23,233 nucleotides of DNA from JAAYCI01 sp964370195. GTDB lineage: Bacteria > Bacillota > Clostridia > Oscillospirales > Ruminococcaceae. The stretch's first letter is position 1. The number at the start of each line of letters is the position of its first letter. The notes below the pieces were generated by a model. The model saw nothing but the letters and a program-made list of their open reading frames with translations. It ran no database searches and was not told the DNA's origin. Both the position numbers and the translations under genes were made by a program. Where the stretch lies: contig CAYJIH010000030.1 of NCBI GenBank assembly GCA_964370195.1, forward strand, positions 1 to 23,233, in the 5' to 3' direction. Shown piece after piece: positions 1 through 7,705 of this stretch.

Positions 1-286
1 ACGCAAGCACAGCTTCTATTTTAGTGTGACCATAGCAGCGCAAACGGGGGTGCAGTGCGAAGCCTCGCTGCCCTGCGGCGTGTGATTTTAATAAAATATC
101 GCCCTTTGGTTTTTGGTTTAAGGCCGCTCGCGCTATGCGTGTCCTTTAGAAAAAAGTTTGTCCACTTTTTAAAGTGGCGGGGTTTGGGGCAGCGCCCCAA
201 GGTCTTCAGCTCACCGGCAGCGCCCAAGGTCTTTCCGCTACCTGGTACAATGACTTTTTTGCCGCTCTGTACTTTTTTGGCACGCT
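1..286. other. Left-edge noncoding stretch with repeat-like GC-rich segment
   Basis: I see no convincing gene here. Short open frames exist on both strands, but they have no ribosome binding site, no family resemblance, and they overlap each other. The stretch does contain compact structure: a 7-bp hairpin at 162-177 (CCACTTT/AAAGTGG), a 7-bp G+C-rich hairpin at 184-200 (TTGGGGC, loop AGC, GCCCCAA) and an imperfect direct repeat at 188-233. Together they look like a copy of a dispersed extragenic repeat, but only one copy lies in the window, so this is inference. Confidence 0.4.
188..233. repeat. Imperfect direct repeat, two units about 28 bp apart
   Basis: The string GGCAGCGCCCCAAGGTCTT at 188-206 recurs at 216-233 with one C missing. 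The first unit overlaps the right arm of the GGGGC/GCCCC hairpin. Neither unit is in a recognisable gene. Confidence 0.5.
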
Positions 287-319
287 AAGCTCTCGCAAAT
301 GATGCGAGGGCTTTATTTG
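287..319 (+). terminator. Rho-independent-type terminator upstream of the desulfurase operon
   Basis: An 11-bp stem with one G-T pair (287-297 with 303-313) closes a 5-base AATGA loop and is followed by a short T-rich tail (TATTTGT). It would end transcription entering from the left edge and insulate the operon promoter 15 bases downstream. The T-tract is interrupted, so strength is uncertain. Confidence 0.55.
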
Positions 320-331
320 TGTCTGCATTGC

Positions 332-360
332 TTGCGGCAACGGGGAAAGCATAGTATACT
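332..360 (+). promoter_or_regulatory. SigA-type promoter for the desulfurase-thiI-cinA operon
   Basis: TTGCGG (332-337) and TATACT (355-360) are separated by 17 bases. The -10 box lies inside a perfect 12-bp palindrome, ATAGTATACTAT (351-362), which could be an operator or simply an AT-rich coincidence. Transcription would start near 367, leaving a leader of about 65 bases before the first gene. Confidence 0.5.
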
Positions 361-432
361 ATAAGGGATACTGTCTTGCGCGGACGATACGGTTTTGGCA
401 GGCAATTTCAATCGGTTTGAAGGAGACAAAGG

Positions 433-1566
433 ATGCATTATTTGGACAACGCGGCCACAACAAAACCACATGCAGATGTGGTTGCCGAAATGGGTGCCGT
501 GTTAAGCGAGCAATGGGCAAATCCATCATCATTGTATGCACCGGGCATGGCGTCAGAGCAATGTCTTGCAAAATCGCGCGAGGTGATTTTAAAGGCAATG
601 GGCGCACCGCAGGGGGCCACCTTGCTTTTTACAGGCAGTGGCACCGAAGCCGATAACCTTGCCATTTTGGGTGCCGCACGCTTTCGAAAAAAATGGGGAA
701 ACCACCTTGTGGCACCTGCCTACGAGCACCCCGGCGTGCACAATACTTTGCTTCATTTAGCAGAAAAAGAGGGGTTTCGCCTAACCCTGGTGCCCCCTAG
801 CGAAGCCGGCGCTGTAAGCGAAGACGCCCTTTTACAAGCGGTGAGCGACAAAACCGTGCTGCTGTGTGCAATGCATTTAAACAACGAAACAGGGGCTGTT
901 TTAAACACAGCTCGCCTTGCAAAACGCGCAAAAGAAAAAAACAAACGGCTTGCAGTGCATGTGGACGCCGTGCAGGCTTTTTGTAAGTTAGACCTTGGCC
1001 TACAAGAAGGCATGATAGACAGCTGCGCCATTTCGGCCCATAAATTGCACGGACCAAAGGGCATTGGCGCATTGTATATAAGAAAAGGGTTTGCCACAGA
1101 GGCCGTATTGTTTGGCGGCGGACAAGAAAACGGCCTGCGTCCCGGCACCGAAAATATCGCCGCGGCAGCCGCCTTTGCAAAAGCAGTGCAGCTGGCCATG
1201 GCCTCTCGCCATGAAACAGCAAACACAATAGAACAACTGCGCCAGCAGCTACAACAGGGCCTAGAAAAATTGCCCGGTGTATGCCTTAATTCCCCAAAAG
1301 ACGGTTGGGCCGGTATTTGTAATTTTAGCGTACCACCGCTTCGCAGTGAGGTGATGTTGCATCATTTAGAGGCAAAAGGCGTGTATGTTTCGGCCGGTTC
1401 GGCTTGTGCAAAAGGGCAACAAAGCCACACACTTTCGGCCATGCAACTGCCAAAACAACGCATCGAAAGTGCATTGCGTGTAAGTTTTTGTGGGCAAAAC
1501 AGCGAAGCCGATGTGGTAGCCTTGCTAAACGGCCTGCAAGATGGATTTGAAAAACTGGCAAAGTAA
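433..1566 (+). CDS. Cysteine desulfurase (NifS/IscS family), probable sulfur donor for ThiI
   Basis: This is a 377-residue PLP enzyme that removes sulfur from L-cysteine as an enzyme-bound persulfide, releasing alanine. The N-terminus MHYLDNAATT is the family hallmark. Visible active-site elements are H99 in the EHP motif, D178 in HVDAVQ, the PLP lysine K204 in SAHKLHGPKG, and the persulfide cysteine C325 in SAGSACAKG. The start is supported by GAAGGAG at 419-425, 7 bases before the ATG. thiI begins 18 bases after the stop, so the two are co-transcribed. In Bacillus subtilis a comparable NifS-like protein (NifZ) sits beside ThiI and serves it as dedicated donor; the same role is inferred here. 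A broader role in Fe-S assembly cannot be excluded, but no scaffold gene lies nearby. Confidence 0.93.
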   Translation: MHYLDNAATTKPHADVVAEMGAVLSEQWANPSSLYAPGMASEQCLAKSREVILKAMGAPQGATLLFTGSGTEADNLAILGAARFRKKWGNHLVAPAYEHPGVHNTLLHLAEKEGFRLTLVPPSEAGAVSEDALLQAVSDKTVLLCAMHLNNETGAVLNTARLAKRAKEKNKRLAVHVDAVQAFCKLDLGLQEGMIDSCAISAHKLHGPKGIGALYIRKGFATEAVLFGGGQENGLRPGTENIAAAAAFAKAVQLAMASRHETANTIEQLRQQLQQGLEKLPGVCLNSPKDGWAGICNFSVPPLRSEVMLHHLEAKGVYVSAGSACAKGQQSHTLSAMQLPKQRIESALRVSFCGQNSEADVVALLNGLQDGFEKLAK

Positions 1567-1584
1567 CAACAGATAGGAGCAAGA

Positions 1585-2775
1585 ATGAAAGAGATATTGA
1601 TCGCCACAATGGGAGAAATGGCCTTAAAAGGCTTGAACCGAAAAAGCTTTGAAAACGTGCTTTTGAAAAATTTACGAGCAAAATTAAACGGCCTAGGCCA
1701 GTTTGACCTACGCTCGGCACAAAGCACCCTTTACATAGAGCCAAAAGACAGTTTGGCCGAACAAAATAGCGATGAAGCGTATTTACGATGCTCGCGTGTG
1801 TTTGGCATTGCCGCATTTACGCGCGCAGCCGTGTGCGAAAAAAGCATGGAGAGCCTTGGCGAAACCGCGCGCACGTACCTTGGCGAGCAACTTCGCAATG
1901 CAAAAACATTTAAAGTAACCGCAAAACGGGCCGACAAAACGTTCCCTCTAAACAGTTTAGAAATTAGCCGCGAGCTGGGCGGGCAATTGCTATCGGCTTT
2001 TCCACATTTAAAAGTAGACGTACACACGCCAGAAGTTTTGGTTACCGCCGAAGTGCGGGAACTGGCAGGGTATGTGCATGCCGGCAAACAACGTGGCCCC
2101 GGTGGATTGCCTGTGCATACAAGCGGCCGCGCCGCCATATTGCTCAGTGGTGGCATCGATAGCCCTGTGGCCGCATGGCAAATGGCCAAACGCGGGCTGG
2201 GCCTTGTGGCGATACATTTTGCAAGCCCTCCATACACAAGCCCAAGGGCGGCCGCAAAAGTACATACCTTAGCAGAAAAGCTAACAGCCTACACAGGCCC
2301 ACTGCCCTATTATGCTGTGGAATACACAAAAGCACAAGAATATTTACGAGACAATCTTGCACGGCAAGAATATTTTACTGTGCTTATGCGGCGCAGTATG
2401 TTGCGCATTGCAGAAAAACTGGCGCAAAAAGAAAACGCTGAAGCGTTGATTACCGGCGAAAGCCTTGCACAAGTAGCCAGCCAAACTTTGCAGGCACTTG
2501 CCGCAACCGACGAAGCACAAAGGCTGCCGGTGCTGCGCCCATGCATTGGCATGGACAAACTGGAAATTACTGAAATTGCACGTAAGATAGACACATTTGA
2601 AACAAGTATATTGCCATATGAAGATTGCTGCACACTGTTTACACCTCCTCATCCCAAAACAAAGCCGAAGCTTTTTGAAGTGCATGCATTGGAAGCACAG
2701 CTAGAACAGCTGCCGCAATTAGAGGAAGAGGCCTTACAGGCAGCAACATTTGAACTTATTCGTACATACGGTTAG
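1585..2775 (+). CDS. thiI: tRNA 4-thiouridine sulfurtransferase ThiI, without rhodanese domain
   Basis: This 396-residue protein adenylates and thiolates uridine 8 of tRNA; in many bacteria it also supplies sulfur for thiamine thiazole synthesis. Residues 1 to about 165 form the N-terminal ferredoxin-like and THUMP RNA-binding part. The PP-loop ATP motif SGGIDSP is at 188-194, and the conserved YEDCCTLF segment lies near residue 345. The protein ends soon after the PP-loop domain, so the C-terminal rhodanese domain of Escherichia coli ThiI (about 480 residues) is missing, as in Bacillus. That agrees with direct sulfur delivery from the desulfurase encoded 18 bases upstream. AGGAGC precedes the ATG. 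The stop codon lies inside a hairpin that begins a switch-like repeat before the next gene. Confidence 0.95.
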   Translation: MKEILIATMGEMALKGLNRKSFENVLLKNLRAKLNGLGQFDLRSAQSTLYIEPKDSLAEQNSDEAYLRCSRVFGIAAFTRAAVCEKSMESLGETARTYLGEQLRNAKTFKVTAKRADKTFPLNSLEISRELGGQLLSAFPHLKVDVHTPEVLVTAEVRELAGYVHAGKQRGPGGLPVHTSGRAAILLSGGIDSPVAAWQMAKRGLGLVAIHFASPPYTSPRAAAKVHTLAEKLTAYTGPLPYYAVEYTKAQEYLRDNLARQEYFTVLMRRSMLRIAEKLAQKENAEALITGESLAQVASQTLQALAATDEAQRLPVLRPCIGMDKLEITEIARKIDTFETSILPYEDCCTLFTPPHPKTKPKLFEVHALEAQLEQLPQLEEEALQAATFELIRTYG

Positions 2776-2819
2776 CAAGACAAAACTTGTGTTTCAGCCT
2801 GCTAACCACGCCAGTTAGC
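2770..2819 (+). promoter_or_regulatory. Two mutually exclusive hairpins between thiI and the cinA fusion
   Basis: Arm A GGTTAGCA (2770-2777, containing the thiI stop) can pair with arm B TGCTAACC (2800-2807). The core of arm B, GCTAAC (2801-2806), can instead pair with arm C GTTAGC (2814-2819) across a 7-base loop, followed by an A-rich tail. Arms A and C are near-direct repeats (GTTAGCAAGACAAAA and GTTAGCAAAACAAAA). No U-tract follows, so it is not a classical terminator; it may affect processing or coupling between the genes. Confidence 0.4.
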
Positions 2820-2886
2820 AAAACAAAAATGCGTCGCAATAAGGTTTATGTTGCGCGGCAAAGACAGAAAAAACGAGGTGAAAAAG

Positions 2887-5800
2887 TTGCGCGCAGAAAT
2901 CATCAGCGTGGGAACAGAGCTGCTTTTGGGCGATATTGTAAACACAAACGCACAATATCTTGCAAGAGAGCTCGCTTCTTTAGGGTTCACGGTGTATTAT
3001 CAAAGTGTGGTGGGCGATAACCCCATGCGCCTAAAAAGTTTGGTACACCAAGCAAAAGAACGTAGTGAAGTGCTTATTTTTACTGGTGGCCTTGGCCCAA
3101 CAGATGACGACTTAACGAAAGAAACGGTGGCAGAAGCTTTTGGCGATACGCTGGTGATGGACCCGGAAGAGCTTGTGAAACTGGAGATGTTTTTTGAAAA
3201 GTTAAACCGCACCATGGCACCAAACAACCGAAAGCAGGCAATGGTGCCGCGGCGCGGCCAAAAACTAAACAATCCAAACGGCACCGCACCGGGCGTTATG
3301 TTTCGCCAAGGGGGCAAATATGCCTTTTTGCTTCCGGGGCCACCGCGGGAAATGACCCCGATGTTTGAAAATGAGGTTCAGCCCATTTTGGAAGCCCTCC
3401 AAGATGGGGCCATTCGCTCGCGCACATTGCATATTGTGGGTGTGGGCGAAAGTGATTTGGAAATGAAGCTGAAAGATTTTGTGGGCGGGCAAAACCCCTC
3501 TGTGGCGCTGTATGCCAAAGAAGGCGAAGTGCATGTGCGTGTTACAGCAAAAGGCCAAACACCACAACAAGCCGATTATATGTGCACCGAAATGGCAAAC
3601 CTTGTGCGCGAAGTTCTGGGCGACATTGTGTATTCAAGCGATGACAGTAGCTTGCCACAAACGGTTGTAACGCTGTTGCAATCGCAAGGCGAAAGCGTGG
3701 CACTGGCCGAAAGTTGCACCGGTGGCCTTTTGGCCGAGCGGTTGACATCGGTGTCTGGCGCAAGCGATGTATTCGGGTACGGCGCGGTAAGTTATGCAAA
3801 CGAATTTAAACATAAAATGCTGGGTGTGCGAAACCATACGTTGGCACGGCATGGCGCAGTATCTAGCCAAGTGTGTGCCGAAATGGCCTTTGGTGCGGCA
3901 AAAAAAGGCATTGCGGATTATGGCGTGGGCATCACCGGCATTGCAGGGCCCGGCGGCGGAAGTGAAGAAAAACCCGTGGGGCTTGTGTATGTGGGTGTAA
4001 GCAAAGGCAAAGATGTGTGGATTCGTAAGCTTTTTTTGCCCAGCCGAAAGAGAGATTCTGTGCGTCATATGGCAACACAAAACGCACTTGATATGGTGCG
4101 GCGTTTATCGCTTGGGTTGGATGTGCCCGGCGCAAAATGTTTTGCCGAAAATCAGCATGCCGATTTTGAACGTGTGGGTCGTGCACAGTGGCGTGGCGTG
4201 GCCGCACTGCGTGTGGTGGGCGCCGTGCTATTTGCCGCATTGTTTTTACTTGTGCTGTTGCTTCTTGGATACTACAACGGGCAAAGCGGCCAACAAGCAT
4301 CTGCCGCTGTGATGCCATCCGAGCAAGGGCTTTATTATGGAACAGAGGAATACACCCAGGCGGTGCAACAACTTTTGCACGATGAAAAAGCTGTAAATCC
4401 TGCGGTGGAACGCTTTGTTGCCTTGCCCGGTGGCCTTGTGGAAAGCTTTGTTGTGGAAAGCCAAAAAGAGCAAAGCGAGCTTGTTCTTGGAACGAATCAA
4501 GCGGCTTTAAACGAAACAGCCCTGCTTGCAAAAAATGCCAATTTGCAAGGAGAAGGCAGCAATGCTTTGCTTTTGGGCGGCAGCACACTGCGCCCCATGT
4601 TGGAATTGGCAAACGTCGAAAACATCGATAACATAAGCAGTTTTACGTGCTATACCGAAGATGAAACGCTGGAATATCTTGTGTTTGCTGTGGCTTACTT
4701 AGAAGACATTGCATTTCAAGCAGATGGCTTTGATGCAGCCACCAGCGAGCTGCACTCGTATAGCGACTATTTGCAATTTGTGCTTGGCGCAAAGGGGCGC
4801 AGCCTTTACACCATTGATGTGGATGTGCAAGAGAGCGACAGTTTTATGACGCTGCAAACACAGGACCCGGATGTGCCCGGCCAAAGTTTACTTTTGTTTG
4901 GGCGCTTGCTTCGGGCCGGCGAAAGTGCCGATGATGTGGTGGCACAGCCTGCCGGCCAACCACTGATGCCAAACAACTTTTATGAAGCCGAGGGCTATTC
5001 TCCGCCAGACATACAAGAAAGCTATGAACAATGGCTGCTAACTTACCTAACGCAAGGGGTTAGCAACATGCAACTACAGATGAACCAAGGGATGCCCGCC
5101 GAAGACATTGCCCCTACGGTGGTGCTGTATCCCGAAGTAGAAACTGCCCCTGCAGAAGAAAACAGCACCGAAGATGAAGCCGAAACAAACACAGAAAGCG
5201 TGCAACAAAGCGCAGAAAGTGTAGTTCGGTCGCTTTTTTTTAACGAAACACCTGTAAGCGTTGAAAAAGCCTTGCTAGAAGAAAACACACCGGTGTTTCC
5301 GGATAAAACGGCAACCACCTCTGTTAGCAATGCACAACCACCTGTGGCAACCTCAAATGCACAGGCAACGTCATCACCAACTTCTGTAAGTACAGTGCAA
5401 AGCGAAGTGGCTATACAAGCCCCCAGTGAAACAACGCCACAGCCGGTGGTGCAGCGGCCGGACGCGCGTTTTTTAGTTGTGCGTATGAATGGGGTTCTGG
5501 TGCGCGACACAACCACGGCGGTGCTGGCCGCCATTTGCCAACACGAGATGGCCGGTGCCCCCGAAGAAGCCATTAAAGCGCAAGCTGTGGCACTTCATTC
5601 ATGGATTTTAAACCAACAAGGGTCCGGAAACCCTGCACCGTCTGTGCGCGGAGCCTTGCCAAGCCAAGAGATGCGCACCACCGTGGAGGCCGTAAGCAGC
5701 CTTGTGGTAAGTGCCGATGGGTACAACCCTGCCTTTACACCGTGGTTTGCCCATGCGGCCGGCGGCACCAATTCATCCGCCGATATGTTTTCGGTGCAGC

Positions 5801-6252
5801 GTAGTTATTTGCAACAAATACCTACAGAGGGCGAACGTGGAGCATCGGAAATTCGGCAAACGGTAGAAATATCACAAGAGGATATGCACGCATTGCTCGT
5901 GGGCGCCTCACAGATAAACGAGGAAGATTTAGGGGAGCCAAGCACTTGGTTTGCCGAATTGGTGCACAACGAAAGCGGCTATGTAACAAGTTTAACGCTT
6001 GCAGGCGCCACCATCAGCGGGCTAGAATTATGGCAGAATATTTTAGTGGAAAACGGAAAACCACTTTTGCAAAGCCCTGCATTCACCGTGGAGTTTAACG
6101 GCAGCTTCTTTCGCATCTCTGTGTTCGGCGAAGGGCACGGCTGTGGGCTAAGCCAAGCGGGCGCGGTGTACTTTGCAGAAAACAGCAATTTCACATACGA
6201 GCAAATTTTGGCGCACTACTTTCCCGAAACAGAATTGATTGATTGGGTGTAA
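2887..6252 (+). CDS. CinA fused to a membrane-anchored SpoIID/LytB-type domain
   Basis: The product is 1121 residues, against about 410 for ordinary CinA. Residues 1-170 are the MoaB/MogA-like CinA domain (VGTELLLGD, TGGLGPTDDD, LPGPPREM); about 256-410 is the C-terminal NMN deamidase (PncC-type) domain with AESCTGG and Ser293, Tyr303 and Lys308 at the spacing expected of its catalytic residues. A hydrophobic segment at 438-462 follows, then about 400 unrecognised residues, acidic then Ser/Thr/Gln/Pro-rich at 755-860. Residues 865-1121 resemble SpoIID, a peptidoglycan lytic transglycosylase: QHEMAG with the likely catalytic Glu887, EEAIKAQAVA, HAAGGTNSS and GEGHGCGLSQAGA. Topology is inferred as CinA inside, SpoIID domain outside. 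I chose the TTG at 2887: GAGGTG lies 6 bases upstream and translation then begins MRAEIISVGTELL, the usual CinA start. An ATG at 2848 would add 13 atypical residues. No stop or good internal start separates the halves. Confidence 0.88.
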   Translation: MRAEIISVGTELLLGDIVNTNAQYLARELASLGFTVYYQSVVGDNPMRLKSLVHQAKERSEVLIFTGGLGPTDDDLTKETVAEAFGDTLVMDPEELVKLEMFFEKLNRTMAPNNRKQAMVPRRGQKLNNPNGTAPGVMFRQGGKYAFLLPGPPREMTPMFENEVQPILEALQDGAIRSRTLHIVGVGESDLEMKLKDFVGGQNPSVALYAKEGEVHVRVTAKGQTPQQADYMCTEMANLVREVLGDIVYSSDDSSLPQTVVTLLQSQGESVALAESCTGGLLAERLTSVSGASDVFGYGAVSYANEFKHKMLGVRNHTLARHGAVSSQVCAEMAFGAAKKGIADYGVGITGIAGPGGGSEEKPVGLVYVGVSKGKDVWIRKLFLPSRKRDSVRHMATQNALDMVRRLSLGLDVPGAKCFAENQHADFERVGRAQWRGVAALRVVGAVLFAALFLLVLLLLGYYNGQSGQQASAAVMPSEQGLYYGTEEYTQAVQQLLHDEKAVNPAVERFVALPGGLVESFVVESQKEQSELVLGTNQAALNETALLAKNANLQGEGSNALLLGGSTLRPMLELANVENIDNISSFTCYTEDETLEYLVFAVAYLEDIAFQADGFDAATSELHSYSDYLQFVLGAKGRSLYTIDVDVQESDSFMTLQTQDPDVPGQSLLLFGRLLRAGESADDVVAQPAGQPLMPNNFYEAEGYSPPDIQESYEQWLLTYLTQGVSNMQLQMNQGMPAEDIAPTVVLYPEVETAPAEENSTEDEAETNTESVQQSAESVVRSLFFNETPVSVEKALLEENTPVFPDKTATTSVSNAQPPVATSNAQATSSPTSVSTVQSEVAIQAPSETTPQPVVQRPDARFLVVRMNGVLVRDTTTAVLAAICQHEMAGAPEEAIKAQAVALHSWILNQQGSGNPAPSVRGALPSQEMRTTVEAVSSLVVSADGYNPAFTPWFAHAAGGTNSSADMFSVQRSYLQQIPTEGERGASEIRQTVEISQEDMHALLVGASQINEEDLGEPSTWFAELVHNESGYVTSLTLAGATISGLELWQNILVENGKPLLQSPAFTVEFNGSFFRISVFGEGHGCGLSQAGAVYFAENSNFTYEQILAHYFPETELIDWV

Positions 6253-6290
6253 GCGCAAAAACAAACGAAGCACGTTTTGGGCGCATATTT
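6253..6290 (+). terminator. Possible weak terminator after the cinA-spoIID fusion
   Basis: GCGC plus AAAAC (6253 onward) can pair with GTTTT plus GCGC (ending 6284), with small bulges and a loop of about 11 bases, followed by ATATTTT. The stem is interrupted and the tail short, so partial read-through into the DUF362 gene is possible. Confidence 0.3.
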
Positions 6291-6302
6291 TCCATCTGCA
6301 GT

Positions 6303-6330
6303 TTGAAAAGTGTATAACAGCCTTTATAGG
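6303..6330 (+). promoter_or_regulatory. Weak candidate promoter for the DUF362 gene
   Basis: TTGAAA (6303-6308) and TATAGG (6325-6330) are 16 bases apart. A second -10-like box, TACAAT (6337-6342), has no matching -35. Either could drive the gene whose start codon is at 6387. Confidence 0.25.
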
Positions 6331-6386
6331 GCATGTTACAATAAATATGTAAAAATTTTTATAAAAACACCATGATGGAGGAACCT

Positions 6387-7493
6387 ATGGAACAATCGAA
6401 AGTGTATTTTACAGACATGCGATGTCAGATGGGCGAAAGCCTGCAATCAAAGCTGGATAAAATGATTCGAAAAGCCGGCATTGGCACCATTGATTTTGAA
6501 GGAAAGTTTGTTGCGATAAAAATCCACTTTGGTGAACCCGGCAACCTTTCTTTTCTGCGCCCAAACTTTGCCAAAACGGTGGCAGACAGCATAAAATCTT
6601 TTGGTGGAAGGCCTTTTTTAACCGATTGTAGCACGCTGTATGTGGGGCGCCGCGGCAACGCGCTCGATCACCTTGCTGTGGCGGCAGAGCACGGCTTCAA
6701 CGCGCTATCCACCGGCTGCGAAATCATCATTGGGGATGGCCTAAAAGGCAACGACGACATTGAAGTGCCTGTGGAAGGTGGCAAGCACTTTCAAACGGCA
6801 CGCATTGGCCGCGCTGTAATGGATGCCGATGTGGTCATCTCTTTAAACCATTTCAAAGGCCATGAGATGACAGGATTTGGCGGTGCCATTAAAAATTTGG
6901 GCATGGGCTGCGGCAGCCGTGCCGGCAAAATGCAAATGCACAACGACGGCAAACCGTTTATCAGCGATGCATGCCGTGGATGCGGCATGTGTTTTAACTA
7001 TTGTGCACAGGGCGCACTTTATTATGATGAACATAAAAAAGCGCATATAGACGATGACAAATGTGTTGGCTGTGGGCGCTGCATTGCCGTATGTGCCTTC
7101 CATGCCATTGCCAGCGAGTTTGACAGCAACGGAAAACTGGTGAACGAAAAAATGGTGGAATATACAAAAGCCGTGCTAAGCGGGCGCCCTCATTTCCACA
7201 TAAACATTGTAAACCAAGTGTCGCCTTATTGCGACTGCCACGCCGAAAACGACGCGGCCATTGTGCCGGACATCGGCATGTTTGCATCGTTCGACCCTGT
7301 GGCACTGGATAAGGCATGCTGTGATGCTGTTAACGCTGCAACACCGGTGCCAAACAGTATGCTGGGCGACATTTCTTCCCGCAGTGGCGACCATTTTTGC
7401 GACATTGGCCCCACAACAGATTGGCGCGGACAAATTGCCTATGCAGTGGAACTGGGCCTTGGAAACAGCACCTACGAGCGAATTGATTTATAA
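6387..7493 (+). CDS. DUF362-domain protein with two [4Fe-4S] ferredoxin motifs
   Basis: The 368-residue product has an N-terminal DUF362 domain (about 35-180, with IKIHFGEPGN and NHFKGHEMTGFGGAIKN) interrupted by a bacterial ferredoxin insert. The insert carries two complete CxxCxxCxxxC motifs: C196/C199/C202/C206 and C226/C229/C232/C236. DUF362 resumes in the C-terminal third (DPVALDKACCDAVN). The architecture is common in anaerobes; the substrate and redox partner are unknown, so only an Fe-S redox role can be stated. I chose the ATG at 6387 because GGAGG at 6377-6381 sits 5 bases before it; an upstream ATG at 6372 would overlap that site and add five residues. The gene is flanked by its own weak promoter and a strong terminator, so it is probably monocistronic. 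No signal peptide is seen, suggesting a cytoplasmic protein. Confidence 0.88.
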   Translation: MEQSKVYFTDMRCQMGESLQSKLDKMIRKAGIGTIDFEGKFVAIKIHFGEPGNLSFLRPNFAKTVADSIKSFGGRPFLTDCSTLYVGRRGNALDHLAVAAEHGFNALSTGCEIIIGDGLKGNDDIEVPVEGGKHFQTARIGRAVMDADVVISLNHFKGHEMTGFGGAIKNLGMGCGSRAGKMQMHNDGKPFISDACRGCGMCFNYCAQGALYYDEHKKAHIDDDKCVGCGRCIAVCAFHAIASEFDSNGKLVNEKMVEYTKAVLSGRPHFHINIVNQVSPYCDCHAENDAAIVPDIGMFASFDPVALDKACCDAVNAATPVPNSMLGDISSRSGDHFCDIGPTTDWRGQIAYAVELGLGNSTYERIDL

Positions 7494-7635
7494 CAGAGAG
7501 CTTCTATAAAAACATCCGCCGGGCAAAATGCTTTGGCGTTTTCGGCCATCCTCTGTATTCAATAAAAACAGTGCGCCATGGTCTTTCATCCATATAACGA
7601 AATAAATTACAATTTTCTTTATTTTTCCACATGTG

Positions 7636-7674
7636 AAAAGGCTATATGTGAAATTTCATGTATAGCCTTTTTTT
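7636..7674 (+). terminator. Strong Rho-independent terminator after the DUF362 gene
   Basis: AAAAGGCTATA (7636-7646) pairs with TATAGCCTTTT (7661-7671), and the intervening TGTGAAATTTCATG folds on itself, giving a nearly continuous stem with two wobble pairs. Seven T residues end at 7674. An A-tract on the left side could make it act in both directions. Confidence 0.8.
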
Positions 7675-7676
7675 GC

Positions 7677-7705
7677 TTGCATTTTTCCTTCTGTTTTTGT
7701 ACAAT
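7677..7705 (+). promoter_or_regulatory. SigA-type promoter for the diguanylate cyclase gene
   Basis: TTGCAT (7677-7682) and TACAAT (7700-7705) are separated by 17 bases, immediately after the upstream terminator. The 5' leader to the start codon would be about 100 bases. Confidence 0.45.

Noticed and set aside
21..288. Overlapping small open frames on both strands at the left edge
   Set aside because: No ribosome binding site, no recognisable protein, and they run through hairpins and a direct repeat.
4174..4176. GTG as a possible separate start for the SpoIID-type half of the fusion
   Set aside because: No Shine-Dalgarno sequence precedes it and the frame is continuous with CinA without a stop.
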